From Kosmotogales bacterium (lineage in GTDB: Bacteria; Thermotogota; Thermotogae; Petrotogales; Kosmotogaceae), in NCBI GenBank assembly GCA_030156385.1, contig JASGMR010000015.1, positions 1 through 33,762 of the forward strand: a stretch of DNA of 33,762 nucleotides. The letters run 5' to 3'. This document shows, piece by piece, positions 1 to 8,765 of the stretch. Positions within the stretch are counted from its first letter, which is position 1; every line of letters starts with the position of its first letter. The notes below the pieces were generated by a model that was not told where the DNA came from, did no database searches, and saw only the letters and a program-made list of their open reading frames with translations. Position numbers and translations under genes: made by a program.

Positions 1-926
1 GCATAACTACCTGTGAAAATTCCCGTTTTAGGCCTGGTATTCGAAGTTCTAGTTACAATATCCATTTCATTGACTTCATCAAGAAATTTTTTATACTCAT
101 TTCTTTTCTCATCCTTTATAAGTTCCTTTGTATGAACATATTCAGGAGCAACAACTATGTAGGTTACCCCATAAATTGTATCCGGCCTTGTTGTGAAAAC
201 TTCAATAGAAAAATCGAAATTTTCCACATCGAACTTTATGGAAGCACCTGTAGATTTTCCGATCCAGGATCTCTGAAGATTTTTTGTCGTCTCGGTCCAA
301 TCAAGATAGTCCAGATTATTCAACAGTCTTTCAGCATAATCCGTTATCTTGAAAAACCATTGACTCATTTCTTTTTTTTGTACTTCACTGCCGCATCTTT
401 CACAAAAACCATTCTGTACCTGTTCATCAGCCAGAACGGTTTTACACGAAGGACACCAATTAACGGAAGACGTTCTTTTCTCCGCCAGACCTCTTTTATA
501 CAATTGAATGAATATCCATTGAGTCCATTTATAATACTCTGGAGAAGCCGTACTCAATTCGCTGTCCCAGTCATAAATATTTCCAATCTTTTTAAGCTGT
601 TCATCTCTGAAAAATTTTATACTTTTCGGAGTCAACTCGGCAGGATGTTTGCCTATTTTCAATGCGTAATTTTCACTGTGTATTCCGAATGCATCGAATC
701 CTATCGGTTCAAAAACATCTTTTCCACTCAATCTTTGATACCGCCCATAAAGATCCGAACCGATAAAAGAAAACATATTTCCTATATGTAAACCCTTGGC
801 AGAGGGATATGGAAACATCATAAGATTGTAAAATGGTTTTTCCGATTCATTCATATCTACATGGAAAAGATTTTCTTCTTCAAAATATTTTTGCCATCTT
901 TTTTCTATGCCTTTGAAATCATACAT
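1..926 (-). CDS. leuS: Leucyl-tRNA synthetase, N-terminal part (cut by window edge)
   Basis: Charges tRNA-Leu with leucine in the cytoplasm (class I aminoacyl-tRNA synthetase). The reverse strand reads MYDFKGIEKRWQKYF, then FPYPSAKGLHIGNM, which holds the class I HIGH-type motif (HIGN). A zinc-ribbon-like CPSC...CERC stretch follows, and then TTRPDTIYG, the threonine-rich editing-site motif of the CP1 domain. About 308 residues are visible; the family is usually 800-880 residues, so the KMSKS and anticodon-binding parts lie beyond the left edge. The start is the ATG at 926-924, preceded by a strong AGGAGG at 935-940. The gene is divergent from the SUMF1-fold gene. Identification is secure. 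Confidence 0.96.
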   Translation of the reverse strand, partial: MYDFKGIEKRWQKYFEEENLFHVDMNESEKPFYNLMMFPYPSAKGLHIGNMFSFIGSDLYGRYQRLSGKDVFEPIGFDAFGIHSENYALKIGKHPAELTPKSIKFFRDEQLKKIGNIYDWDSELSTASPEYYKWTQWIFIQLYKRGLAEKRTSSVNWCPSCKTVLADEQVQNGFCERCGSEVQKKEMSQWFFKITDYAERLLNNLDYLDWTETTKNLQRSWIGKSTGASIKFDVENFDFSIEVFTTRPDTIYGVTYIVVAPEYVHTKELIKDEKRNEYKKFLDEVNEMDIVTRTSNTRPKTGIFTGSY

Positions 927-979
927 AAATAATTCCTCCTAGATCTATTTACAATATTTTAAAACAAATTTGTGGTTTG

Positions 980-1001
980 TGCTTAAAAAAAAGTTTAAGC
1001 A
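980..1001. promoter_or_regulatory. Perfect 8-bp inverted repeat in the leuS/SUMF1 divergent region
   Basis: TGCTTAAA (980-987) and TTTAAGCA (994-1001) are exact reverse complements around a 6-nt A-rich centre. The repeat lies 54 bp upstream of leuS and 78 bp upstream of the SUMF1-fold gene. It could be an operator for either gene or a weak hairpin. No T-box or other leader typical of synthetase genes is visible in the 152-bp gap. No convincing -35/-10 pair was assigned. Confidence 0.35.
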
Positions 1002-1078
1002 TAATGAATTCTTTAATATGAATATAAAATAATTGTTTGTGATAAAATTAGTTAATTGTATTCTGTGGGGTGAGACTT

Positions 1079-2560
1079 GTGAAGAACCCAGATGATTTTA
1101 TGAACATCGAAAACTATGATGAGATTTTCTTGAGTAATGGTGATACTTACCTGGGTGTGATCTTAAATGAAGAATTTAATATAAGAACATCCTATGCACA
1201 TATTAACATCAAAACAAAGTACATCGCAGTCATCAATTTTAACGTTGGGATGAAAAATTTACAATCAATCGTTACTTTGAATAACAACCTTTTTTCAGGC
1301 TTTATAGACGAGAAAGAAATTGATTTTCGAATGCCTGGTGGCAAGGATATAAAAATAAGAATGGAAACATTAAAAAAGATAACATTCATGGCGGATAATT
1401 CCACCGATGATCTTGAGGATATCGGTACATACATCCTTCTGAGAAATGAGGATTATTTCACTGGAATACTTAAAAATAAAGAATTGAACGTTCTGACTCC
1501 ATATGCAAAAATACCGATTGATCTTGATCACGCTGTTTCTATGAATGTTTCATATCCCGATCATAGAATGCCCAGAATAAAAATGAAAAACGGAAACAGT
1601 GTGAGAGGTTTGCTGAGCATTGAGGATTTTGAAATAAAATTGGATTTAGGACCAAAAATAGAAATATATAAAGGTTTAATAGATCAAATAATATTTGAGG
1701 ATGACCTTGTTCCCAATTCCAATGGAATGTTAACCATGAAAAAGAAAAAATCTACTAAAAATCAAAAATTTGCTCACGTGAAAGCCGGGATTTTCCAGAT
1801 GGGATCACTGAAGGGAAACACAAATGAAAAACCCGTTCATTCTGTAACTCTCACTTATAGCTATCTTATAAGCAAAAATCTTGTCTCCTTCGAGGATTAT
1901 GATTTATTTTGCAAAGAAACCAGACTTGAAGTTCCCAATGATAATGAATGGGGCAGAGGAAAAAGACCCGTTATTTATATTTCCTGGTGGGATGCAATTA
2001 AATATTGTAACTGGTTGAGCAGCAAGGAAGGATTAAAATTTGCTTATAACAAGGATGGAGAATTAGTGGATAAATCCGGAAATCCTGCTGAAGATCCTTC
2101 GAATGTCGAAGGTTATCGATTACCAACCGAAGCAGAGTGGGAATTCGCTGCAAGGGGAGGAAATGAAACAAAGGATACTACTTATGCAGGTGGTAACGAA
2201 GTGGGAGAGGTCGGATGGTATAAATTCAATTCTGACAATAAAACTCACGAGGTCGCTCAAAAAAATCCAAATGAGTTGGGAATTTATGATATGAGTGGTA
2301 ATGTGAGAGAGTGGTGTTCCGATTCATATCAGCCTTATACACGCAATTCACTCACAAATGTCTATGTTTCATCCGGAGAACTGAAAGTCGTTAGAGGTGG
2401 ATGCTGGAGTAATATAGCGGCTTTTTTAAGAATCACCCAAAGAAACAGTGAGATACCCGACAGTTCGAGTAGCCTGGTGGGATTCAGAATTGCCAGAACG
2501 GAGTCCGAATTGATACAGTCACCGCACTTAACTGAAGATGAAGATCACGAAGATAAATAA
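1079..2560 (+). CDS. SUMF1/FGE-fold protein with four N-terminal beta repeats
   Basis: The C-terminal half (residues about 234-475) is an FGE-sulfatase (SUMF1) domain, with KAGIFQMGS, ISWWDAIKYCNWLS, YRLPTEAEWEFAARGG, ELGIYDMSGNVREWC, VVRGGCWSN and SLVGFRIAR. The segment after RGG lacks the two cysteines that bind copper in true formylglycine-generating enzymes, so sulfatase activation is unlikely. A binding role, or another member activity such as EgtB- or PvdO-like chemistry, is possible. The N-terminal 210 residues hold four repeats of about 42 residues, each with a pattern like LxNGxxxxGxI...F.I....I.I...I..I.F, reminiscent of LSm-type barrels. No signal peptide is seen. The start is GTG 1079, because GGGGTGA (1067-1073) sits 5 nt before it; a GTG at 1070 overlaps that site. 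No operon partner. Confidence 0.8.
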   Translation: MKNPDDFMNIENYDEIFLSNGDTYLGVILNEEFNIRTSYAHINIKTKYIAVINFNVGMKNLQSIVTLNNNLFSGFIDEKEIDFRMPGGKDIKIRMETLKKITFMADNSTDDLEDIGTYILLRNEDYFTGILKNKELNVLTPYAKIPIDLDHAVSMNVSYPDHRMPRIKMKNGNSVRGLLSIEDFEIKLDLGPKIEIYKGLIDQIIFEDDLVPNSNGMLTMKKKKSTKNQKFAHVKAGIFQMGSLKGNTNEKPVHSVTLTYSYLISKNLVSFEDYDLFCKETRLEVPNDNEWGRGKRPVIYISWWDAIKYCNWLSSKEGLKFAYNKDGELVDKSGNPAEDPSNVEGYRLPTEAEWEFAARGGNETKDTTYAGGNEVGEVGWYKFNSDNKTHEVAQKNPNELGIYDMSGNVREWCSDSYQPYTRNSLTNVYVSSGELKVVRGGCWSNIAAFLRITQRNSEIPDSSSSLVGFRIARTESELIQSPHLTEDEDHEDK

Positions 2561-2600
2561 AAATTGGAAAAATAACATAAAAAGCTAAAATATTGAAATT

Positions 2601-2630
2601 TTTACTTCAGAATTTTAGATAGATTATTAT
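2601..2630 (+). promoter_or_regulatory. Possible sigma-70-type promoter for the MATE-TraB pair
   Basis: TTTACT (2601-2606) and TATTAT (2625-2630) are separated by 18 bp. The -10 box ends 37 bp before the TTG start of the MATE gene. The match is moderate, in an AT-rich background where chance matches are common. Confidence 0.35.
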
Positions 2631-2667
2631 ATTTAATTAATGTTGATTATTTGGAAGGGGAAAAAAT

Positions 2668-4014
2668 TTGAAAAAGAGTGATTTTTTAGGAACAGAAAAA
2701 ATAGATAAACTTCTTTTTCAATTGTCTTTTCCTGCTGTAATTGCTATGACTATTCAGGCCCTTTACAATCTCGTTGATGCGATATTTGTCGGAAGGGGTG
2801 TTGGATCCATTGGAATAGCAGGAATATCGGTCGCGTTTCCAATTCAGATTTTCAGAATGGGAGTAGCTCAGACAATAGGAATGGGGGGCGCCTCGGTAAT
2901 CTCAAGATCTTTGGGTTCAGACAATCGTGAAAAAGCAAACAGAGCTCTTGGAAACATAATTTCATTGATCGTGATCACCAGTATCCTGATAACAGTACTG
3001 GGAATGTTATTTCTGGATCCACTCATGATAATTTTTGGGGCAAATGAAGAAATACTTCCCTATGCCACAGATTATGGAAGAATAATTATTCTGGGAACAA
3101 TAATAATGGCCTGGACGATGGCTATGAATAACATTATAAGATCCGAAGGTAAGGCAAAAATATCCATGATCGTTATGTTAATCGGTGCTATCAGCAATAT
3201 CATACTCGATCCTATTTTTATTTTTTCTTTGAATATGGGAATAGCCGGTGCGGCATATGCAACCATTCTCGCTCAATTGTTCGGCGGTATTTTCATTATG
3301 TTTTATCTTTTCAAAGGAAAAAGTGATCTGAAATTGAAAATAAAAAATCTCTTACTCAATTTAAAAATCGTCATAGAAATCGTCTCCATAGGCGTTTCTT
3401 CATTTGTAAGACAGGTCTCCGGCAGTTTACTCATGATAGTATTGAACAATCTTTTGAAAAAATACGGTGGAACGGAAGGTATAACTATTTACGGAATGAT
3501 TAACCGTCTCATAATGTTCGCCTTGATGCCATTGTTTGGGCTTGCCCAGGGCCAGCAACCTATTGTCGGATATAATTACGGTGCTAAGCAGTACGAAAGA
3601 GTCATACTGACAATGAAAAAAACTATTTTAATCGGTACAATAATGTGTATCATAGGAGCGGTCGTCATGGGCCTATTTCCAAGACCACTTCTTGAGCTTT
3701 TTTCTTCGGATCTCAACTTAATCAACGAAGGAATAGTAGCATTGAGGATCTTCATTATTTGTTTTGTTTTGATAGGATTCCAGGTTGTGGGAACCACTAT
3801 GTTTCTTTCCATAGGCAAAGCGGTTGAGGCTCTGATTCTGGCCATGTCCAGACAGTTAATAGTGTTGATACCGGTCGTGCTTCTCACTTCATCGATCTTT
3901 GGAATGTTCGGAATATGGATAGCTTTTCCAATATCCGATGGTGTTGCTTTTTTAATAACTTTGATATTATATAGAAGACAGATGAAAAAATTTAAATCAA
4001 TACTCAGGATTTAA
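2668..4014 (+). CDS. MATE-family multidrug/cation antiporter
   Basis: Inner-membrane exporter that normally couples drug or metabolite efflux to Na+ or H+ entry. The 448 residues hold about 12 hydrophobic segments in two homologous halves, as expected for MATE. Typical signatures are LSFPAVIAMTIQALYNLVDAIFVGR at the start of half one (residues 15-39), GMGGASVISRSLGSDN, RQVSGSLLMIVLNN at the start of half two, and GQQPIVGYNYGAKQYERV. The start is TTG 2668 after GGAAGGGG, 8 nt away. The next gene, encoding a TraB-family protein, begins 17 bp after the stop, so the two are probably co-transcribed. Substrate is unknown; the sequence looks like the MepA/DinF-like NorM-clade type. Confidence 0.92.
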   Translation: MKKSDFLGTEKIDKLLFQLSFPAVIAMTIQALYNLVDAIFVGRGVGSIGIAGISVAFPIQIFRMGVAQTIGMGGASVISRSLGSDNREKANRALGNIISLIVITSILITVLGMLFLDPLMIIFGANEEILPYATDYGRIIILGTIIMAWTMAMNNIIRSEGKAKISMIVMLIGAISNIILDPIFIFSLNMGIAGAAYATILAQLFGGIFIMFYLFKGKSDLKLKIKNLLLNLKIVIEIVSIGVSSFVRQVSGSLLMIVLNNLLKKYGGTEGITIYGMINRLIMFALMPLFGLAQGQQPIVGYNYGAKQYERVILTMKKTILIGTIMCIIGAVVMGLFPRPLLELFSSDLNLINEGIVALRIFIICFVLIGFQVVGTTMFLSIGKAVEALILAMSRQLIVLIPVVLLTSSIFGMFGIWIAFPISDGVAFLITLILYRRQMKKFKSILRI

Positions 4015-4031
4015 AAGGATGGGAAATTAAT

Positions 4032-5207
4032 ATGTCAGAAAATGAAAATGGATTAACTAGGATAAATTTGAATGGAAAGGAAATAATGATTTTGGGAACC
4101 GCTCACGTTTCAAAGAAGAGCGCAGAACAAGTGAAGGAAATAGTGGAAAAAGAAAAACCGGATTCAATTTGTATTGAACTGTGTAAATCGAGATATGATT
4201 CAATAAAAGATCCGGATAAATGGAAAAAAACCGATATCATAAAGATTATAAAGGAAAAAAAGGCGATGTTTCTTCTTGCGAATCTTATTTTGTCTTCATT
4301 TCAAAAAAGAATCGCAAAAAAAATGGAAATAAATTCCGGTCAGGAAATGATACAGGGTATACAATCCGCGGAAGAAACCGGTGCAAATCTGGTTCTTGCG
4401 GATAGAGACATTTCGACCACCTTTTCCCGAATCTGGGGAAAGATGAGTTTCTTTGGAAAGTTCAAACTGTTCTTTCAGTTCATTTTTGCAGCCGTTAGCA
4501 ACGAAGAAGTAACCGAAGAGGAACTCGATGAACTGAAATCGGGAGATATGTTGGATGCAGCACTTGGAGAAATGTCCAAGTCATTTCCTGCCATAAAAAG
4601 TGTTTTGATCGATGAACGTGATCAGTATCTATCAGAAAAGATTAAAAATGCTCCGGGTAAAAAAGTGTTTGCCATAGTTGGGGCCGGACATCTTCCCGGA
4701 ATAAAAAAAGAAATAGAGAAGGATCACGATTTGGCAGAACTGGAAAAAAAACCTCCAAAGAAACACACTGGAAAAATAATCGGCTGGTCCCTTGCCGCCT
4801 TCATCGTCTTGATGATTGTACTGACACTTTCGGTGGATCCGTCCGCGGGATTGAGCCAGATTATGAGCTGGATAATCTGGAATGGTTCACTCTCCGCATT
4901 GGGAACAATCATAGCTTTGGGACACCCTCTATCAATACTGACCGCATTTGTTGTTGCTCCAATAAGCTCCCTGAGCCCCTTGTTGGCGGCAGGATGGTTT
5001 GCGGGCCTGGTTGAGGCAAATTTAAGAAAACCCAAAGTAATTGATTTTCAAAACCTGTCAACCGATTTATACAATGTAAAGGGCTTCTGGAAAAACAGAG
5101 TGACGAGAATATTGCTGGTTATTATTCTTGCAAATCTCGGAAGTGTTTTTGGAACGGTAATCGGTGGTTTGGATATAATCAAAACATTTTTTGAAACGGT
5201 TTTTTGA
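4032..5207 (+). CDS. TraB/PrgY-family membrane protein
   Basis: The N-terminal TraB domain (about residues 10-240) has the family motifs LGTAHVSKKSAEQV (21-34), the conserved SICIELCKSRYD (45-56), a VLADRDI segment near 125 and VGAGHLPGI near 217. These belong to a metalloprotease-like fold related to Tiki/TraB. The C-terminal 140 residues carry about four hydrophobic helices (248-266, two around 285-330, and 360-380), which place the domain on the membrane. Bacterial and archaeal members are mostly uncharacterised; enterococcal PrgY/TraB reduces pheromone signalling, which may not carry over. The ATG at 4032 has GGATGGGA 8 nt upstream. It lies 17 bp downstream of the MATE gene, so both probably share a transcript. 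Confidence 0.88.
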   Translation: MSENENGLTRINLNGKEIMILGTAHVSKKSAEQVKEIVEKEKPDSICIELCKSRYDSIKDPDKWKKTDIIKIIKEKKAMFLLANLILSSFQKRIAKKMEINSGQEMIQGIQSAEETGANLVLADRDISTTFSRIWGKMSFFGKFKLFFQFIFAAVSNEEVTEEELDELKSGDMLDAALGEMSKSFPAIKSVLIDERDQYLSEKIKNAPGKKVFAIVGAGHLPGIKKEIEKDHDLAELEKKPPKKHTGKIIGWSLAAFIVLMIVLTLSVDPSAGLSQIMSWIIWNGSLSALGTIIALGHPLSILTAFVVAPISSLSPLLAAGWFAGLVEANLRKPKVIDFQNLSTDLYNVKGFWKNRVTRILLVIILANLGSVFGTVIGGLDIIKTFFETVF

Positions 5208-5243
5208 TTGGAATTTGAAAGTCTCTGTAACAGCACATATTTT

Positions 5244-6602
5244 TTAAATTACATTTTTTTCATCTTTATCGATTACCTTTGGTTGTATAAGTGATGAATA
5301 AACGGATGAGTATTCTCTTGGGCGCCAGGCTATTCTTTTCCATGTTACTATAGCGGTATTCAGGAAAAAAGTTGGAACAGATTCTACTTTTTTACTCTGA
5401 ACTTTCCTCAGTTTTGTGAATGCAAACAATCTCAATAAGAAGGCTCCAAGAAACAGAAACTGTACACCGTTAAAACCCGTTCCAAGAAAATTCAGATTGA
5501 TATGTTTTAAATAAGAGGCCAGTAATCCTCCGGCTAAAGCGCCTATTATTGCACTTACTCCATTCGAAAATGAAAGAACCGAAAAATATTCTTCCGTTTT
5601 TTCTCTATCGAAAATTTCCATCATTATCGTAAATAAGCTCAGGTTAACGGCACTCCAGGCAACCGCCGTCGTTAAAGAATCCAAAAACAACAGTGGAACC
5701 GGGTTTACATTGACAAACAGATAAATCAGCGGAATCAATGCGGCCGTTAAAGTTCCAAATTCCGCAACAGGTCTGTTTCCGATTTTATCGGAAAGCATTC
5801 CCCATATCCAATAAAAAAACATTGAAATCAGTCCGGTCAGTACATTCAACGTTCCCAAAAAAGTATAGCTCATTTTAAGATTTACTATGAGGTGATAACT
5901 AAAAAATGGTCCTGCAAAAGCTATAGCAAAATTCCAGAATATAGAAAAATTCAAATACTTCTTGAAAACAGGATTTTTAAAAGATGAAGAAAAAATATTC
6001 CTCGCAATTTTTATTTCTTTTGGAGGATAATAATGATAATTCAAAATTATCGCGCTCAGAGTCGCGGAGACGGAAGCAATAGCCGATACAATTATAAATC
6101 CCGTTACCCCTGAAAAACTATCCAGAATAAATGAATATAGAAGAGTAAAGAGTATATTTATAACTGTCAGAAAGATGTTTCTAAGTCCGAAATATTTCCC
6201 CGAACTTTCCGTTACTATGTCTTTCATGAGTGACAGCCAGATATTTCCCACTATACTCGTGAAGAAGGAAAAGAAACACATATATATAACGAATAAATAT
6301 TGATTTCTAAATCCAATAGCCAATGCCACAGGTATTAAAAAGGTCGTATATCTGGAAATTGAAGCGGCGGTCAATATGGCTTTTTTTCTACTCCCGGTTT
6401 TCTTCAGGAAATATGGAGAAAGTAACTGTACAATCTGGCTTATTGCCGGTAAAACACCAAAAAACGAGATAATCAATTCGTTTGCATTGAAGGCGAGGGC
6501 CAATCCGGTCGAAATAAATCCCTGGGTAATGATAAAAAATCCGTTATAAAAGCCACCTTCAAAAAATGATAGAATCTTAGTTTTTTTAATACTTCTTTCC
6601 AT
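5244..6602 (-). CDS. MFS transporter
   Basis: A 452-residue polytopic membrane protein with about 12 hydrophobic helices and a central hydrophilic loop (about residues 190-215). The end of half one and the LSDKIGNRPVAEFG loop after helix 8 match the major facilitator RxGxR-type loop. EEYFSVLSFSNGVSAIIGALAGGLL fits helix 11 of many uncharacterised MFS carriers; substrate unknown. The start is the ATG at 6602-6600, because GGGAGG (complement 6609-6614) lies 6 nt upstream. An in-frame upstream start at 6623 has no such site. The gene converges on the TraB gene with only 36 bp between stops, and no clear terminator is visible there. Confidence 0.85.
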   Translation of the reverse strand: MERSIKKTKILSFFEGGFYNGFFIITQGFISTGLALAFNANELIISFFGVLPAISQIVQLLSPYFLKKTGSRKKAILTAASISRYTTFLIPVALAIGFRNQYLFVIYMCFFSFFTSIVGNIWLSLMKDIVTESSGKYFGLRNIFLTVINILFTLLYSFILDSFSGVTGFIIVSAIASVSATLSAIILNYHYYPPKEIKIARNIFSSSFKNPVFKKYLNFSIFWNFAIAFAGPFFSYHLIVNLKMSYTFLGTLNVLTGLISMFFYWIWGMLSDKIGNRPVAEFGTLTAALIPLIYLFVNVNPVPLLFLDSLTTAVAWSAVNLSLFTIMMEIFDREKTEEYFSVLSFSNGVSAIIGALAGGLLASYLKHINLNFLGTGFNGVQFLFLGAFLLRLFAFTKLRKVQSKKVESVPTFFLNTAIVTWKRIAWRPREYSSVYSSLIQPKVIDKDEKNVI

Positions 6603-6635
6603 ACAAAGCCTCCCGTTTTTCAATCTCCAGACACT

Positions 6636-6664
6636 GTTTTAAACCAAAAAGAAAGAAAAATCAA
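6636..6664 (-). promoter_or_regulatory. Likely promoter of the MFS gene
   Basis: On the minus strand TTGATT (6664-6659) and TAAAAC (6641-6636) are spaced by 17 bp, 33 bp upstream of the chosen start codon. The spacing is ideal and the boxes are moderate matches. The rest of the 201-bp gap between this gene and nadE shows no gene. Confidence 0.4.
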
Positions 6665-6803
6665 TAGGCAAAAAATTAAGAATTGAGGAAGGAAGTATTA
6701 AGTTTTGAATGCCCCATAATATGCGGCAAACAAATACATTTCTGCAACAAAAAATTAAGAATTATATATTGATTTTAAATGAAAGAAGTACTAGAATTAT
6801 TAT

Positions 6804-8747
6804 TTATTTTAATTTTTTTAACCACGTGGAAACTTCGGCATCACTTGGCATTCTCCAATCTCCTCTTGGAGATAAGCTGACCGTACCTACTTTAGGCCCA
6901 TCAGGAACGCAGCTCCTTTTGAATTGTTGACTGAAGAATCTTTTATAAAAATTGATCAGACTATTTTTTAAAAACTCATAAGAATATTCTTCTTCAAATA
7001 CATATTTTGAAAGATAAAGAATTTTCTCAGGGTTATAACCATTTCTAATAAAGTGAAACAGAAAAAAATCATTTAAAACATAGGGACCTATTTCCATTTC
7101 GGTCTTTTGAATTATTTTGCCGGTTTCATCCACGGGCAGCAATTCAGGAGAAATGGGGGTGTCCAATATTGAAATCAACAGCTCTTTCAATTCTCCGTCC
7201 ATGAAATCACTTTTCTCCGACAACCATTTTATGACAAATTTCACGAGAGTTTTTGGAACACCGAAATTGACCGAATACATGGACATGTGATCACCATTAT
7301 AAGTACTCCATCCCAAAGCGGCTTCGGATAAATCTCCCGTGCCAATAACCAGCGCTCCCTTTTCATTGGCTATGTCCATCAATATCTGGGTACGTTCTCT
7401 CGCCTGAGAGTTTTCATACGTGACATCAGTTATTGAAGGATCATGGTTTATATCTTTAAAATGCTTGAGAACGGCTTCCTTTATAGAGATTTCTTTATGA
7501 GTTATTCCCAGTTTTTTCATGAGGTTCAAAGCATTTTTATAGGTTTGATCGGACGTTCCAAATCCCGGCATGGTTATGCCAATTATGTTTTTTACATCGA
7601 CTTTCAACAATTTGAAGGTTTTATAAGAAACGAGAAGCGCGAGAGTCGAATCCAGTCCACCGGATATCCCAATGACCACATTCTTTATATTCGTATGTGA
7701 TAAACGTTTTGCAAGGGCGTTGGTTTGAATTTGAAATATTTCTTCACATCTTTCATCAAGGCCGGGTCCCGTGAAGGGTACAAACGGGCTTTTTGAAAAT
7801 TCCCTCGTGATTCCGAATTCATCTATATCGTAAACAATCTCATCCATGTCGACTTTTATGATAGACATATCCCTGTTGAATGCCGAACATTCGGAGAAAG
7901 TTTTGTTGTTGATTCTGTCGTGCACTAACTTATCCAGATCTATTTCGGAATAAATCAGCTTAGATTCTCTGTTGAATCTTCCCCCCTCTTCGAGGAGTAT
8001 CCCATTCTCAAAGATAAGGGTTTCGCCACCAAAAACAAGATCTGTAGTAGATTCATTCACTCCGGACGAACTGTAAACGTAGCCACAGATATTTTTTGCA
8101 CTCTGCATCGAAACCAATTTTTTTCTGTAATTGGATTTTGAGACGATCTCATTACTCGCGGAAAGATTGAAGATTATTTTAGCACCGTTGACACACAGTT
8201 GTGAAGAAGGTGGAATGGCTGCCCAGAGCTCCTCGCAAATTTCAAGCGAAAAAGATAAATTTTTATTCTCAAATATAATATTCCCAAAAGGTACCCTCTC
8301 ACCGTTTATTTTTACGGAATCTATTTTCTTTATGAAATCAAAACCTGAAACGAACCATCTTTTTTCATAGAATTCATTGTGATTCGGAAGATATTTTTTT
8401 GGAACAACTCCATGTATCTTTCCGTTGTGTATTACACCGCCGCAGTTGAAAAGCATGTCCTCAACGATCAAATAAAACCCTATTATTATTACGATGTCTT
8501 TCTCTGTGGCAGAAAATTTTACTATCCTGTCCACATTTCTTAAATTTGATTCATATAATTCCTTTTGAAAAAAAAGATCACCACAAGTATAACCGGTAAT
8601 GCATAATTCCGGAAAGACAATTATTTTTATTCCCTTTTTTAAAGCCTCATTAACCAGTGATAGTATTTTCTCAGTATTATAATCCGCGTCGGCTACCCTC
8701 ATTTTCGGTGTAGCCGCGCCAACTCTTACAAAACCCAAATCTCTCAT
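6804..8747 (-). CDS. nadE: NAD+ synthetase, glutamine-hydrolysing
   Basis: Catalyses the last step of NAD+ biosynthesis: deamido-NAD+ plus glutamine plus ATP give NAD+. The N-terminal nitrilase-type glutaminase domain (about 1-290) shows the catalytic triad: Glu47 in VFPELCITGY, Lys117/118 in VVPKKYLPN, and Cys171 in SLEICEELW. The C-terminal synthetase domain has the ATP-pyrophosphatase P-loop ISGGLDST (361-368) and GTGDLSEAALGWSTYNGDHMS. Its 647 residues match the long glutamine-dependent class. The ATG at 8747 has GGGAGA 5 nt upstream. It lies 18 bp downstream of the DUF47 gene and is probably co-transcribed with it. The ammonia source is inferred from the complete glutaminase domain. Confidence 0.96.
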   Translation of the reverse strand: MRDLGFVRVGAATPKMRVADADYNTEKILSLVNEALKKGIKIIVFPELCITGYTCGDLFFQKELYESNLRNVDRIVKFSATEKDIVIIIGFYLIVEDMLFNCGGVIHNGKIHGVVPKKYLPNHNEFYEKRWFVSGFDFIKKIDSVKINGERVPFGNIIFENKNLSFSLEICEELWAAIPPSSQLCVNGAKIIFNLSASNEIVSKSNYRKKLVSMQSAKNICGYVYSSSGVNESTTDLVFGGETLIFENGILLEEGGRFNRESKLIYSEIDLDKLVHDRINNKTFSECSAFNRDMSIIKVDMDEIVYDIDEFGITREFSKSPFVPFTGPGLDERCEEIFQIQTNALAKRLSHTNIKNVVIGISGGLDSTLALLVSYKTFKLLKVDVKNIIGITMPGFGTSDQTYKNALNLMKKLGITHKEISIKEAVLKHFKDINHDPSITDVTYENSQARERTQILMDIANEKGALVIGTGDLSEAALGWSTYNGDHMSMYSVNFGVPKTLVKFVIKWLSEKSDFMDGELKELLISILDTPISPELLPVDETGKIIQKTEMEIGPYVLNDFFLFHFIRNGYNPEKILYLSKYVFEEEYSYEFLKNSLINFYKRFFSQQFKRSCVPDGPKVGTVSLSPRGDWRMPSDAEVSTWLKKLK

Positions 8748-8765
8748 AAAAATCTCCCGTACAAA

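Noticed and set aside
132-791. A 219-codon open frame on the plus strand
   Set aside because: It lies antisense to leuS, whose motifs (HIGN, TTRPDT) and ribosome binding site are clear; the plus-strand protein has no recognisable feature.
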